Below, one piece after another: positions 31,719 to 40,504 of a stretch of DNA of 46,714 bases. The DNA comes from Anthropogastromicrobium aceti (GTDB lineage: Bacteria > Bacillota > Clostridia > Lachnospirales > Lachnospiraceae). Every line of letters begins with the position of its first letter. The stretch's first letter is position 1. The translations under genes were made by a program, and so were the position numbers. Below the pieces are notes generated by a model. It saw only the letters and a list, made by a program, of their open reading frames with translations, was not told the DNA's origin and searched no databases. The stretch is taken from assembly GCF_025567095.1 (NCBI RefSeq), contig NZ_JAOQJH010000028.1. One strand, given 5' to 3'.

Positions 31719-33302
31719 TTAATATGGATAATACGGCCACTGCTCACCTGAAAGCGTATACGTATCGATTGTAAACGCAATGCCAATGTTCGGGAGCGTT
31801 GCCCAGGAAGAGCCAGTCGGAACTTCGTTCGGCCTTGCCTGAATGGTACAGTCTGATGCATGAATCAGTTCACCAGATGCTGGACCATAGACAGATGTAT
31901 TTAACAAATCTACAGACTGTTCTACCCCATCAATGTACACATGTTTGTAAGACTGTGCTGTAAATCCCGGATGCGGATCGGTCAGTGTCTTCTGCTTATA
32001 CGCTACATTTACATTACCAACCTTACAGTTTACATCATCCACTCTCTGAACGTACAGCGGATCCTGCCATACAAAACCTGTTGTTCTCGTACTTGTGAAT
32101 GCAATGGTACGGTTTGCCGCACGTTCCTCCACACCCCAGATGTTGACGGTTACGCTGTCTCCGTCTACATAAGATTCAATGTAAATCGGATAATTGAGTG
32201 TGTTTGTGAAAGTAAAATCCAAACCTGACTTATAATCAACGGTAGCATCCAGCGCCGGCTCTACGTAGCTGACGATCATGGAATGAGATTTTCTGCTTAC
32301 AACGGTAAGTTCTGCTCGAATGACGGCATTGTATAATGTGGTCGTTGTCTGGCAGATACCGCCACCCATACTCGGCACAACCTTTCCAAGTTCATAGCCA
32401 AGACCCATCTGGTAGCCATTTTCCTCTGTTACATCATGGAACATCTTGAGCGTTGAAGCAGTCTCTCCCGGATAAATTACATTGCCATTCAGGTTCTGTG
32501 CGGATACCCGGATATTATTGGTTCTCGGCGCATCACCTAGACGAGTGGTTGTATAGCTTCCGAGCGGGGTCGGTGAGAAATTAAAGTATGAACTGTCATA
32601 TGTCGGCGGGGTCTCTGTAAATGGAAAACTATACTGAATAGAATCAGCAGTAGAGAAATCCTCAATCTTTGCCAACAGCTCCGCTGCAATCGCATCTGTA
32701 TCAAAAGAAACTCCAGTCACACCGTCAGTTACAACAAATTGTCCGTTTTCACGCGTTACAGTTGCATTCTGAGGATCCTTATAAAAATGACTTGTGTACT
32801 CTGCAACAGTACTTCTTACTGCATCTTCATCTACTGTAAACTGTAAATCAAGATTAATCGGGCTTTGATCAAGATCCTTTTGCTTCTTGTACTGCTCTAC
32901 AAGATTTCCCTCTAATGTCATATTAGAAAGCTGGCTGACTACGTCTGGATTTGTCCATGTAGTTGAAAATGAACTTCCATCATAATCATATTTATATCCA
33001 AGCACATCCCACTGCATGTATCTTGTCAGACGATCATTAGCATATTCGTTAATCTCTGATACAGCCTCATCATATGTCTTTCCCTCGAGACTGATTCCCT
33101 CATAGCTGACGCCGCGTCCAAACACGCCTGTTGTTTTTTTATTGAACGTCAGATCGTAGGACTTTGCCTGAACCTGGCCTTGCGTCTCTTCTGCAAAAGC
33201 AGAGACGACCATTGAGGCAATCATGGCTAATACGATAATCACTGCAACTGCACCTGCTAAGATGCGTTTTTTCTTATCATTCTTGTTTTTGTAGTAAAAC
33301 AT
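31719..33302 (-). CDS. VanW-family cell-wall protein, paralogue 1
   Basis: This 527-residue protein has a signal anchor (ILAGAVAVIIVLAMIASMVV), the same repeat YEGISLEGKTYDEAVSEINE, and a VanW domain with PSMGGGICQTTTTLYNAVIR. It aligns with the next gene along its whole length, including the C-terminal region ending in GEQWPYY, but differs at many positions, so the duplication is old. ATG at 33302 follows AAGGAAAAAGGCGG. A good promoter lies at 33346-33375, so this is the first gene of the VanW-VanW-AIRS-trmL run. Confidence 0.92.
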   Translation of the reverse strand: MFYYKNKNDKKKRILAGAVAVIIVLAMIASMVVSAFAEETQGQVQAKSYDLTFNKKTTGVFGRGVSYEGISLEGKTYDEAVSEINEYANDRLTRYMQWDVLGYKYDYDGSSFSTTWTNPDVVSQLSNMTLEGNLVEQYKKQKDLDQSPINLDLQFTVDEDAVRSTVAEYTSHFYKDPQNATVTRENGQFVVTDGVTGVSFDTDAIAAELLAKIEDFSTADSIQYSFPFTETPPTYDSSYFNFSPTPLGSYTTTRLGDAPRTNNIRVSAQNLNGNVIYPGETASTLKMFHDVTEENGYQMGLGYELGKVVPSMGGGICQTTTTLYNAVIRAELTVVSRKSHSMIVSYVEPALDATVDYKSGLDFTFTNTLNYPIYIESYVDGDSVTVNIWGVEERAANRTIAFTSTRTTGFVWQDPLYVQRVDDVNCKVGNVNVAYKQKTLTDPHPGFTAQSYKHVYIDGVEQSVDLLNTSVYGPASGELIHASDCTIQARPNEVPTGSSWATLPNIGIAFTIDTYTLSGEQWPYYPY

Positions 33303-33345
33303 CCGCCTTTTTCCTTTCTATTTCTATTCATGCGCCCAGATTCTT

Positions 33346-33375
33346 ATTATACATAATAATATGGTATTTTTGCAA
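33346..33375 (-). promoter_or_regulatory. Promoter of the VanW operon
   Basis: On the minus strand TTGCAA (33375-33370) and TATAAT (33351-33346) are 18 bp apart, about 45 bases before the start of the first VanW gene. Confidence 0.7.
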
Positions 33376-33626
33376 TACCTTTTCAAACTTTCTTTATGCA
33401 TCTGAGCGCATAAATTAACAGTGTTTTCCTTATCATACCATACTTTCAAAGTTTTTCCCATTTCAAATTTCTTACATTTTTCGGACGATTATGACCTTTA
33501 CTTTTTTCTGGCTCTGTGTTATCGTAAAGTTACAAATATAGGGATGTCAATTTAATCCCACACATGCCGTGGGCATCGGCATTCTGTAAATTGCCCAAAT
33601 TCAATATTTGAAGAAAGGTTCTTATT
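33376..33626 (+). other. Rest of the 324-bp divergent intergenic region, with two small hairpins
   Basis: GGGAT-N9-ATCCC at 33541-33559 and ATGCC-GTG-GGCAT at 33564-33576 lie in the probable leader of the pyrophosphorylase gene. No known riboswitch pattern was recognised, and no convincing plus-strand promoter could be fixed. Confidence 0.4.
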
Positions 33627-34853
33627 ATGACTAAACAGGACGCTATTAACTTATTAACACAGAAGGATCAGCTGCAGCTGCTTTCATTTTATGACACTCT
33701 TACACCAGCGCAGCAAGAAAATCTCCTTGCTCAGATTGAAGGAATTGACTGGTCCTTGCTTGATGTATTAAAGACACATGAAACAGTAAATGCACGCGGT
33801 ACATTTGCACCGCTGTCTGCTATGGAGCTGTCCCAGATTGACGCAAATCGCGCACATCTTGAGGAAGTTGGCTTACAGGCAATCCGCGAGGGCAAGGTTG
33901 CTGCCGTTTTGCTTGCAGGAGGTCAGGGTACCCGTCTTGGTTTTGATAAGCCAAAGGGTATGTACAATATCGGTGTCACAAGAGAGCTTTACATTTTCGA
34001 ATGTCTGATCAATAATGTAATGGAGGTTGTAAAAAAGGCTGGTGCCTGGATTCCATTTTATATCATGACAAGTGACAAAAATTATGATGATACTACTGCT
34101 TTTTTGAAGGAGAAAAATTATTTTGGCTACAATGCTGAATATATTCATTTCTTCAAGCAGGATATGGCACCGAGCGTAGATTACAATGGAAAGCTTCTTA
34201 TGGAAGCACCTGATCGCCTGTCACTTTCTCCAAACGGAAACGGCGGATGGTTCTCATCTCTTTGCCGCTATGGATATGACAAGCAGATGAAGGAAGCTGG
34301 TGTTGAATGGCTGACTGCATTTGCTGTTGACAATGTTCTTCAAAGAATTAATGATCCTGCGTTTGTCGGCGCTGTCATTGATTCTGGCTGTGACTGCGGC
34401 GGTATGGTTGTAAGAAAGGCTGACCCAAATGAGCGTGTCGGCGTTCTTTGTACTGAGGATGGCAAGCCTTCCATCGTTGAATATTATGAGATGACTGAGG
34501 ATATGATTCACTTAAAGGATGAGAATGGAAATCTGCTCTACAACTTTGGTGTTATCTTAAACTACATGTTTAATTTGGATCGTTTAACTGAGATCAAAAG
34601 CAAGCGTCTCCCGTTACATATCGTTGAGAAGAAGATTCCTTACATTGATGGTGATGGCAATATGATTAAGCCAACTACACCAAACGGCTACAAGTTTGAA
34701 TCTTTGATTCTCGACATGATCCATATGATGGACAGCTGCTGCCCATTTGAGGTTGATCGTGAGAAAGCATTCGCACCTGTTAAAAATCCAACTGGTGTAG
34801 ACTCTGTTGAATCTGCAAGAAAACTTCTTGAGAAAAACGGCGTAACTTTATAA
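33627..34853 (+). CDS. UDPGP-family UTP-sugar-1-phosphate uridylyltransferase
   Basis: This 408-residue protein has the nucleotide-binding loop LLAGGQGTRLGFDKPKGMYN at about residue 92, the mark of eukaryote-like UDP-N-acetylglucosamine/galactosamine pyrophosphorylases. Later motifs include PNGNGGWFSSLCRYGYDKQM and VDNVLQRINDPAFVG. It should make UDP-GlcNAc or a related UDP-sugar from UTP and the sugar phosphate. Since most bacteria use GlmU for this, the gene may serve another sugar such as GalNAc-1-P or glucose-1-P. AAAGG lies eight to ten bases before the ATG. A single gene with a terminator just after it. Confidence 0.9.
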   Translation: MTKQDAINLLTQKDQLQLLSFYDTLTPAQQENLLAQIEGIDWSLLDVLKTHETVNARGTFAPLSAMELSQIDANRAHLEEVGLQAIREGKVAAVLLAGGQGTRLGFDKPKGMYNIGVTRELYIFECLINNVMEVVKKAGAWIPFYIMTSDKNYDDTTAFLKEKNYFGYNAEYIHFFKQDMAPSVDYNGKLLMEAPDRLSLSPNGNGGWFSSLCRYGYDKQMKEAGVEWLTAFAVDNVLQRINDPAFVGAVIDSGCDCGGMVVRKADPNERVGVLCTEDGKPSIVEYYEMTEDMIHLKDENGNLLYNFGVILNYMFNLDRLTEIKSKRLPLHIVEKKIPYIDGDGNMIKPTTPNGYKFESLILDMIHMMDSCCPFEVDREKAFAPVKNPTGVDSVESARKLLEKNGVTL

Positions 34854-34862
34854 AAACAATCG

Positions 34863-34887
34863 GGGATAGGAAAATTTTTCCTATCCC
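34863..34887. terminator. Bidirectional terminator between convergent genes
   Basis: GGGATAGGAAAA pairs with TTTTCCTATCCC and is followed on the plus strand by TCATTTTT. It serves the pyrophosphorylase gene and, in reverse, the secreted-protein gene. Confidence 0.82.
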
Positions 34888-34893
34888 TCATTT

Positions 34894-36039
34894 TTACTGC
34901 GAAATCAAGCCCTGCGATGCCCATTCTCTCAGTAAGTCTGTCATCCACAAAATACCATCCTCTGGTTCCTCTATTTCAATTGGTTCTTCTGCTGGCTCGA
35001 TGCTTACTACAAAATTAAATAATGCATTCTTTATATCTGGCTCATCTGTCTGTGTCAAAAGCCCTTCCGTTTCACCAACGACCGGCGAAAGATCTTTAAT
35101 TCCCCATTCCTCTTGAAGTTTGTCCGGAATCTCTGCCTCAATTGTCACTTCAAATGCATATGTACCTGCCGCGCCATCCTTTCCCGCACAGATCGACGCA
35201 TTAACTTCAAGACCTTTTGAAACTGCATTCTCAAACTGCACAGCTAATGGTTCTTTCTCATCATCTTCATGCGGACAAAATGTAGTCTGAAGAGTATCAA
35301 ATATCTGCTTTTTCTTTTTATCCTGATCAAAAGCATTTTCTGGATCAGCTTCTTTCATTCCTTCTATTACTGCATCCACATATGGTGTAAGAAGTGGCTC
35401 CCAGTCAATGACAAATGTTTTATCTAACTGTCCCTGCTCAATCTGCATATCGATGCGTTCCAAAAGCTGCCCTATCTGATCATTTTTCAGATTAATCGTG
35501 TAAGAGCCTGCATCATGTGCCGCCGCAAGACCTGAAAACACCCCTATAAAATCATCATATTTAAACTCATCCAGACCTATTGAAGAACCTACCAGACCAA
35601 TCCAGTCTTCTGTAATTGAATCTGCTGCCTGCAGCACATTCTCATTCTCTTCCTCGTCAATGCGGTTCTCCTCTGTCAATTCCGATATCATCTCTTTAAC
35701 CGATTCTGTATTTAAATATGCCTTAGTACCAAATACACGAAGTACATCCTCTGATACAAAATCAAAAAAAGTTCCATCACCATTTGGTGCACTTAAATAC
35801 AGCATGTCCACAGATGCACTGTCTGGCGTCATACGGATCGTCATTCCGGCCGATACTTCCATATCACCAAGCGTCATTGAGACTGAAAACATTTCAGTTC
35901 CCTCTTTTATCCGCCGTGCTTCTGTGACCATATCTGCAATCTTTCTTATTCCACCCGTTTCCTCTTCTGCAAAAGTATTCTGTGCCGTGCTGACAAAAAT
36001 CACTGTCCCTGCCGCAAACAGCATCATTCTTTTTCTCAT
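34894..36039 (-). CDS. Secreted protein of unknown function
   Basis: This 381-residue protein has an N-terminal signal peptide (RMMLFAAGTVIFVSTAQNTF then AEEE). The mature part is acidic and has no cysteine pattern of a lipoprotein. It contains ADMVTEARRIKEGTEMFSVS and GMTIRMTPDSASVDMLYLSA, the sort of alternating pattern seen in beta-rich lipoprotein-like domains, but no known family was recognised. The start at 36039 has GGAGGG eight bases upstream; an upstream in-frame ATG lacks one. It stands alone between two plus-strand genes. Confidence 0.75.
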   Translation of the reverse strand: MRKRMMLFAAGTVIFVSTAQNTFAEEETGGIRKIADMVTEARRIKEGTEMFSVSMTLGDMEVSAGMTIRMTPDSASVDMLYLSAPNGDGTFFDFVSEDVLRVFGTKAYLNTESVKEMISELTEENRIDEEENENVLQAADSITEDWIGLVGSSIGLDEFKYDDFIGVFSGLAAAHDAGSYTINLKNDQIGQLLERIDMQIEQGQLDKTFVIDWEPLLTPYVDAVIEGMKEADPENAFDQDKKKKQIFDTLQTTFCPHEDDEKEPLAVQFENAVSKGLEVNASICAGKDGAAGTYAFEVTIEAEIPDKLQEEWGIKDLSPVVGETEGLLTQTDEPDIKNALFNFVVSIEPAEEPIEIEEPEDGILWMTDLLREWASQGLISQ

Positions 36040-36196
36040 GAAACGTTCCCTCCATACACTATATGTTGCCACTTTCATTTCCAACATTACTCTCCTGCAT
36101 TACACAGCTCTATCATACCCATACTACCATACTACGCCCTTTTTTGCAAAGATATTACGCTTACAAATATCTTACATTTTACACCACGCGTTATTG

Positions 36197-36263
36197 TTGA
36201 CTGGTTTCTTTTGATATGGTATACTATACACAATTAGACGGACATATTTTTGTATGTTCCGTC
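36197..36263 (+). promoter_or_regulatory. Promoter and leader dyad of the SDR dehydrogenase gene
   Basis: TTGACT (36197-36202) and TATACT (36220-36225) are 17 bp apart. From 36237 to 36263 the leader holds an inverted repeat, GACGGACATA and TATGTTCCGTC around TTTTTG, with one bulged base. It may be an operator or RNA hairpin controlling the gene. Confidence 0.7.
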
Positions 36264-36288
36264 AAAAAATTTAAGGAGGTTTTTTACC

Positions 36289-37089
36289 ATGGATATGTCT
36301 TCTTTTTCTCTGGAAGGTAAGATTGCGCTGATTACTGGCGCTTCCTATGGTATCGGTATGGCTATCGCTAAGGGTATGGCTGCTGCCGGTGCTACAATCG
36401 TATTTAACGATATTAAGCAGGAGTTAGTTGATAAGGGTCTTGCTGCATACGAAGAAGCTGGAATCAAGGCTCATGGCTATGTTTGTGACGTTACTAATGA
36501 GGACGCTGTAAACGAGCTTGTTGCAAAGATCGAGGCTGAGGTTGGTGTAATCGACATTCTCGTAAATAATGCCGGAATCATCAAGAGAATCCCGATGTGC
36601 GAGATGACCGCTGCTCAGTTCAGACAGGTTATCGATGTTGACTTAAATGCTCCGTTTATCGTAGCAAAGGCTGTTATTCCGAGCATGATCAAGAAGGGTC
36701 ATGGAAAGATCATCAACATCTGCTCCATGATGTCTGAACTTGGACGTGAGACCGTATCTGCTTATGCAGCGGCTAAGGGTGGCTTAAAGATGCTGACCAG
36801 AAACATCTGCTCTGAGTACGGTGAGTACAACATTCAGTGTAACGGTATTGGACCTGGCTACATTGCTACTCCGCAGACCGCTCCGCTTCGTGAAATTCAG
36901 CCAGACGGTTCCCGTCATCCGTTTGACCAGTTCATCATTGCCAAGACTCCGGCAGCTCGCTGGGGAGAGGCTGAGGACCTGGCAGGCCCGGCAGTATTCC
37001 TTGCTTCTGATGCTTCCAACTTCGTAAACGGACATGTTCTGTACGTAGATGGTGGTATCTTAGCTTACATTGGAAAGCAGCCACAGTAA
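36289..37089 (+). CDS. SDR-family dehydrogenase, gluconate 5-dehydrogenase type
   Basis: This 266-residue protein is a classical short-chain dehydrogenase: cofactor loop ITGASYGIGMAIAKG, NNAG motif LVNNAGIIKR, catalytic Ser/Tyr/Lys in INICSMMSELGRETVSAYAA AK, and the PGYIATPQT loop after it. The sequence style (GIIKRIPMCEM, HPFDQFIIAKTPAARWGEAE) is that of gluconate 5-dehydrogenases, which interconvert gluconate and 5-ketogluconate with NADP(H). A related sugar acid is possible. The ATG at 36289 follows AAGGAGG. It has its own promoter and a terminator. Codon use is strongly biased, suggesting high expression. Confidence 0.88.
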   Translation: MDMSSFSLEGKIALITGASYGIGMAIAKGMAAAGATIVFNDIKQELVDKGLAAYEEAGIKAHGYVCDVTNEDAVNELVAKIEAEVGVIDILVNNAGIIKRIPMCEMTAAQFRQVIDVDLNAPFIVAKAVIPSMIKKGHGKIINICSMMSELGRETVSAYAAAKGGLKMLTRNICSEYGEYNIQCNGIGPGYIATPQTAPLREIQPDGSRHPFDQFIIAKTPAARWGEAEDLAGPAVFLASDASNFVNGHVLYVDGGILAYIGKQPQ

Positions 37090-37123
37090 TTTATCTGATG
37101 AATCGTACTTAAATAGTACATAA

Positions 37124-37167
37124 AAAGAAAGCTTCGCGTTGTTTGACACATATGCGGAGCTTTCTTT
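37124..37167 (+). terminator. Terminator after the SDR gene
   Basis: AAAGAAAGCTTCGC pairs with GCGGAGCTTTCTTT (one G-T pair), ending in a T-rich arm. Confidence 0.82.
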
Positions 37168-37219
37168 AAGCATAAAAAGCTTTGCTAAATATAATACAGA
37201 AAGGTGTGGATAAATCGTT

Positions 37220-37954
37220 ATGCGCATTGCACTGGTAGATGATTCTGAAATTGAACGTGGGATACTTCTGTCTTTGATTACTGACTATGGATGCGAAAAG
37301 CAGATTTTATTTGAATCTGATTGTTTTGACAGCGGAGATGCTTTTTTGTCTTCCTTTTCGTCTGATAAATACGATATTGTTTTTATGGACATTTTTATGA
37401 ATGGTATGAGCGGTGTTGAGACGGCAAGCAAAATGCGTCAGATTGACAGCCATGTTATTTTAATTTTTCTGACTGCCTCTGCTGATTACATGCCAGATGC
37501 CTTTCGTGTCCATGCATTTCACTATATTCTAAAACCATATCAGAAAGATGCGATTTTTGCATGTCTGAATGATGCCTCTTTGCACCTTCCAGCTTCTGAA
37601 ACCTTCATTTCATTCTCAGTAAATGCAATTGAGGTTCGCATTTTTGCTTCGCAAATTGTATGCATCGTGGCTGACTCTCACTATACATGGATCACTGACC
37701 GAAACGGTCAGAAATACCATCCTTGTGCTGCCTTTGGTACATTCTCAAAACAGCTTTTATCTGACCGTCATTTTCTTCTTGTCAGCAGAGGTGTCCTGTG
37801 CAACATGGATGATATTAAATGCTTTTCTTCTGGCAGCTGTCTTCTTTCAAACGGACAGACTCTTCCAGTTACACTGCGCAATGCCAAGCGTCTTGAACAA
37901 ACCTGGCGTGACTACTGTTTTTCAAAGACACGAGATCAAACTTTGGAAATTTGA
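37220..37954 (+). CDS. LytTR-family response regulator
   Basis: This 244-residue protein has a receiver domain with D7/D8 (ALVDDSE), phosphoacceptor D57 (IVFMDIFMNGMSG) and the lysine in YILKPYQKD, followed by a LytTR DNA-binding domain (IEVRIFASQIVCIVADSHYT; LLVSRGVLCNMDDIKCFSSG). Such regulators usually control cell-surface, peptide or bacteriocin genes. No histidine kinase or peptide gene is next to it. The start at 37220 follows AAGGTGTGG. It lies between two terminators, so it is transcribed alone. Confidence 0.9.
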   Translation: MRIALVDDSEIERGILLSLITDYGCEKQILFESDCFDSGDAFLSSFSSDKYDIVFMDIFMNGMSGVETASKMRQIDSHVILIFLTASADYMPDAFRVHAFHYILKPYQKDAIFACLNDASLHLPASETFISFSVNAIEVRIFASQIVCIVADSHYTWITDRNGQKYHPCAAFGTFSKQLLSDRHFLLVSRGVLCNMDDIKCFSSGSCLLSNGQTLPVTLRNAKRLEQTWRDYCFSKTRDQTLEI

Positions 37955-38100
37955 TTTTTGCTTTTCATTCATAAATTTTGCTTTTCGTTCATACTATATT
38001 GACTTTTTCGCATAAAAGCGTTAAATTTTTTGTACTACATCAACATTGCTTCACACACATTAGTTGGTTAGTTTCTTATTTTACACACTTTCTTTGTACA

Positions 38101-38135
38101 AAAAAAGACCGGCTCCCACACACCGGTCCTTTTTT
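38101..38135. terminator. Bidirectional terminator between convergent genes
   Basis: AAAAAAGACCGG and CCGGTCCTTTTTT flank a ten-base loop, with A and T runs on each side. Confidence 0.85.
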
Positions 38136-38143
38136 GTTGTCTT

Positions 38144-39559
38144 TTATTTTGATCCAACTTTCTTAAAGATTACAACAACAGTTTTTAAGATAATTTGAAT
38201 ATCAAGCTGAATGCTCCAGTTATCAATATATTCACAATCCAAACGAACTACTTCCTCAAAATCTTCAATGTTGCTTCGTCCGCTGACCTGCCATAATCCT
38301 GTCAGACCAGGCTTCATGCTAAGACGTCTCTTATGACGCGCCTCATATTGTTTAAACTCATCTACTGTCGGTGGTCTTGTACCAACAAGACTCATATCAC
38401 CCTTTAGTACATTCCAAAACTGAGGAAGCTCATCAATACTAGTTGAACGAATAAATTTGCCGACCTTTGTGATTCTCGGATCATCCGTCATCTTAAACAT
38501 AAAGCCCTTCATTTCATTCTTTTCCATAAGCTCGGCCTTGCGCGCCTCTGCATCCTGATACATAGAGCGCACCTTATAGATATAGAAATAACGGCCATTT
38601 TTTCCCACACGCTTTTGCTTAAATATGAGTGGTCCAGGAGACTCTAGCTTTACAGCTGGTGCGATAAAAAGCATCACAACTGCTGTAATCATCAGTCCTA
38701 CTATCGCTCCTACAATGTCTATTATACGCTTCATTACAAGCTTGTTAAAATCAAAAAATCTTGGTGCCACGCTGAGCGCATAGTGATTTCCAATCTGAGT
38801 AACTTCTCTTTGATAACCTGCGCCAAGATGATCAAGAAGGTCAATATTTACATGAACAATTACACCCATCTGAGCAAACTGCTCAGCATACTCAATGATT
38901 TCGTTTTTTCTTTGATCATCAAGCACTAAAAATACTTCATCAACAATTTCCCTGCTTGCTACCTCAATCACATTGTCGCCATTTGCCACAACACGATAGC
39001 CTTCGATATCTTCTCCAACATAATCACCATCTGTAATCGCAAGCGTAATCAGATAATTCTCGTAAGTATTATATCGTCTTAAGTCTTCTGCAAGCGTTTT
39101 TACACGATCAGATGTCGTCAATACAAGGAGATGATCTGCTTTTTTATTTTTAAAAATAGTACGAAGCATTCTCTTACAGATTAAATGTGTCACAGCCATC
39201 AGCACTATATTGATCAGTACTGTTAATGCCCATACACTTCTGCTGATCAGCTCTGTATTTTTAGTAACATAAAATACAGCAATAAGCACAGCTCCCATAA
39301 TAATATTTAACTTGATCGTATATGTAATTTCTTCATATTTGTTTCGCCTCATGAAATAGCGATTCATGTTGAACGACAGAAATACCAAAAAATAGCTGAT
39401 CAAAATCATCCAAAGAGATGATAATACGGAAGAAAAATCAAATATAAACTTCCGAAAAACGGATGCAAGAAAACAAGCTGCAATATAGCTTATCACGAGA
39501 CAAACCGCATCAATCCAAATCAGCAGATAATCCTGCATGTTTTTCCTTTGTTGACTCAT
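38144..39559 (-). CDS. Polyprenyl-phosphate sugar-1-phosphate transferase (WbaP/EpsL-type)
   Basis: This 471-residue protein has four or five N-terminal membrane segments (residues about 10-130), a middle Rossmann-like domain (KADHLLVLTTSDRVKTLAED), and another membrane segment near residue 285. The C-terminal catalytic domain carries FKQKRVGKNGRYFYIYKVRS, TSIDELPQFWNVLKGDMSLV and GTRPPTVDEF. It starts exopolysaccharide or glycan synthesis by moving a sugar phosphate from its UDP form to undecaprenyl phosphate. No other glycan genes are adjacent, so it may serve a distant cluster. AAGGAA lies nine bases before the ATG. Confidence 0.92.
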   Translation of the reverse strand: MSQQRKNMQDYLLIWIDAVCLVISYIAACFLASVFRKFIFDFSSVLSSLWMILISYFLVFLSFNMNRYFMRRNKYEEITYTIKLNIIMGAVLIAVFYVTKNTELISRSVWALTVLINIVLMAVTHLICKRMLRTIFKNKKADHLLVLTTSDRVKTLAEDLRRYNTYENYLITLAITDGDYVGEDIEGYRVVANGDNVIEVASREIVDEVFLVLDDQRKNEIIEYAEQFAQMGVIVHVNIDLLDHLGAGYQREVTQIGNHYALSVAPRFFDFNKLVMKRIIDIVGAIVGLMITAVVMLFIAPAVKLESPGPLIFKQKRVGKNGRYFYIYKVRSMYQDAEARKAELMEKNEMKGFMFKMTDDPRITKVGKFIRSTSIDELPQFWNVLKGDMSLVGTRPPTVDEFKQYEARHKRRLSMKPGLTGLWQVSGRSNIEDFEEVVRLDCEYIDNWSIQLDIQIILKTVVVIFKKVGSK

Positions 39560-39655
39560 GTTCAGAAATTCCTTTCCCTTTTTTTCTTTTGTTTATTGTA
39601 TCATAATTCTTTTCTTTAAACAACTTGATTTTTCAATTCACGCGTCCTGTTAGAT

Positions 39656-39673
39656 GTCTCAGTAAACTGAGAC
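39656..39673. promoter_or_regulatory. Perfect 18-bp palindrome between divergent genes
   Basis: GTCTCAGT-AA-ACTGAGAC is exactly self-complementary except for its two-base centre. It sits about 100 bases before the sugar transferase start and 145 before maf. No T-run follows, so it looks like an operator. Confidence 0.6.
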
Positions 39674-39817
39674 GATAAATTTCATGCTTACATAGAAATT
39701 TGACAGATCAGCAAGATAACATGCCCGAAGGTGAATCGTAATGTTTTTTTATTTTCCTGTTTACTTTTACTTTAAAAAAAGGTATAGTATCAGCGAAGTA
39801 AACGAATATGGAAAGGC

Positions 39818-40426
39818 ATGGTATTTATCGTGAATCTTACAAAACCTGTTATTTTAGCATCTGGCTCCCCACGCCGAAAAGAATTGTTAGCTCTTGCCGG
39901 CTTCAATTTTACTGTCTGCCCGGCAAAGGGTGAGGAAGTCACCACAAAAACGCTTCCATGTGATATTGTATGTGAACTGGCTCATCAAAAGGCATTTGAA
40001 ATTGCAAAGGCACAAAAAGCTCCTTGCTATGTAATTGGTGCTGATACTATCGTTGCATTTGAAAATCGCATATTGGGAAAACCAAAGGACAGCGCAGATG
40101 CCGTGCGAATGGTTTCCATGCTTCAGGGCAGCACACATCAGGTCTATACCGGTGTGACACTAATTGAAGTCTGCGCTGATGGCAGTCTTCGCGAAAAAAG
40201 CTTCTACGAGGAGACAAATGTACATGTCTGCCAAATGACAAAGGATGAAATTGCCTCTTACGTTGCAACAGGAGAACCACTTGATAAGGCTGGAGCCTAT
40301 GGAATTCAGGGTACTTTTTCAATCTATGTCTCAGGCATTGAAGGCGACTATTTTAACGTTGTTGGTCTTCCTGTTTCTCGTCTTTATCATGAATTTGCTG
40401 CTTTTCAAAATGCAGCTCACAAATAA
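39818..40426 (+). CDS. maf: Maf-family nucleoside triphosphate pyrophosphatase
   Basis: This protein is 202 residues long, or 198 if translation starts at GTG 39830. The signature SGSPRRKELLALAGFNF, IGADTIVAFENRILGKP and DKAGAYGIQG are the Maf/HAM1-like motifs. It hydrolyses noncanonical or UTP/dTTP-type nucleotides to monophosphates and is linked to cell-division arrest in Bacillus. The ATG at 39818 is only one base from GGAAAGG, while GTG 39830 starts NLTKPVILASG, so either start is possible. TTTACT and TATAGT, 17 bp apart at 39760-39788, are the likely promoter. Confidence 0.92.
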   Translation: MVFIVNLTKPVILASGSPRRKELLALAGFNFTVCPAKGEEVTTKTLPCDIVCELAHQKAFEIAKAQKAPCYVIGADTIVAFENRILGKPKDSADAVRMVSMLQGSTHQVYTGVTLIEVCADGSLREKSFYEETNVHVCQMTKDEIASYVATGEPLDKAGAYGIQGTFSIYVSGIEGDYFNVVGLPVSRLYHEFAAFQNAAHK

Positions 40427-40450
40427 GTGTTCAGCTCTCTTAGGCAAATT

Positions 40451-40478
40451 AAGGCGGTACCCTTACGGATACCGCCTT
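40451..40478. terminator. Bidirectional terminator between maf and the surface protein gene
   Basis: AAGGCGGTACCC pairs with GGATACCGCCTT (one mismatch) around TTAC; T-rich DNA follows on both strands. Confidence 0.75.
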
Positions 40479-40504
40479 GTTTATTTTGGGCTAATCATTT
40501 TTAT

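Noticed and set aside
33541..33576. Possible riboswitch before the UDP-sugar pyrophosphorylase gene
   Set aside because: Only two five-pair hairpins are seen; no known aptamer core or terminator was recognised.
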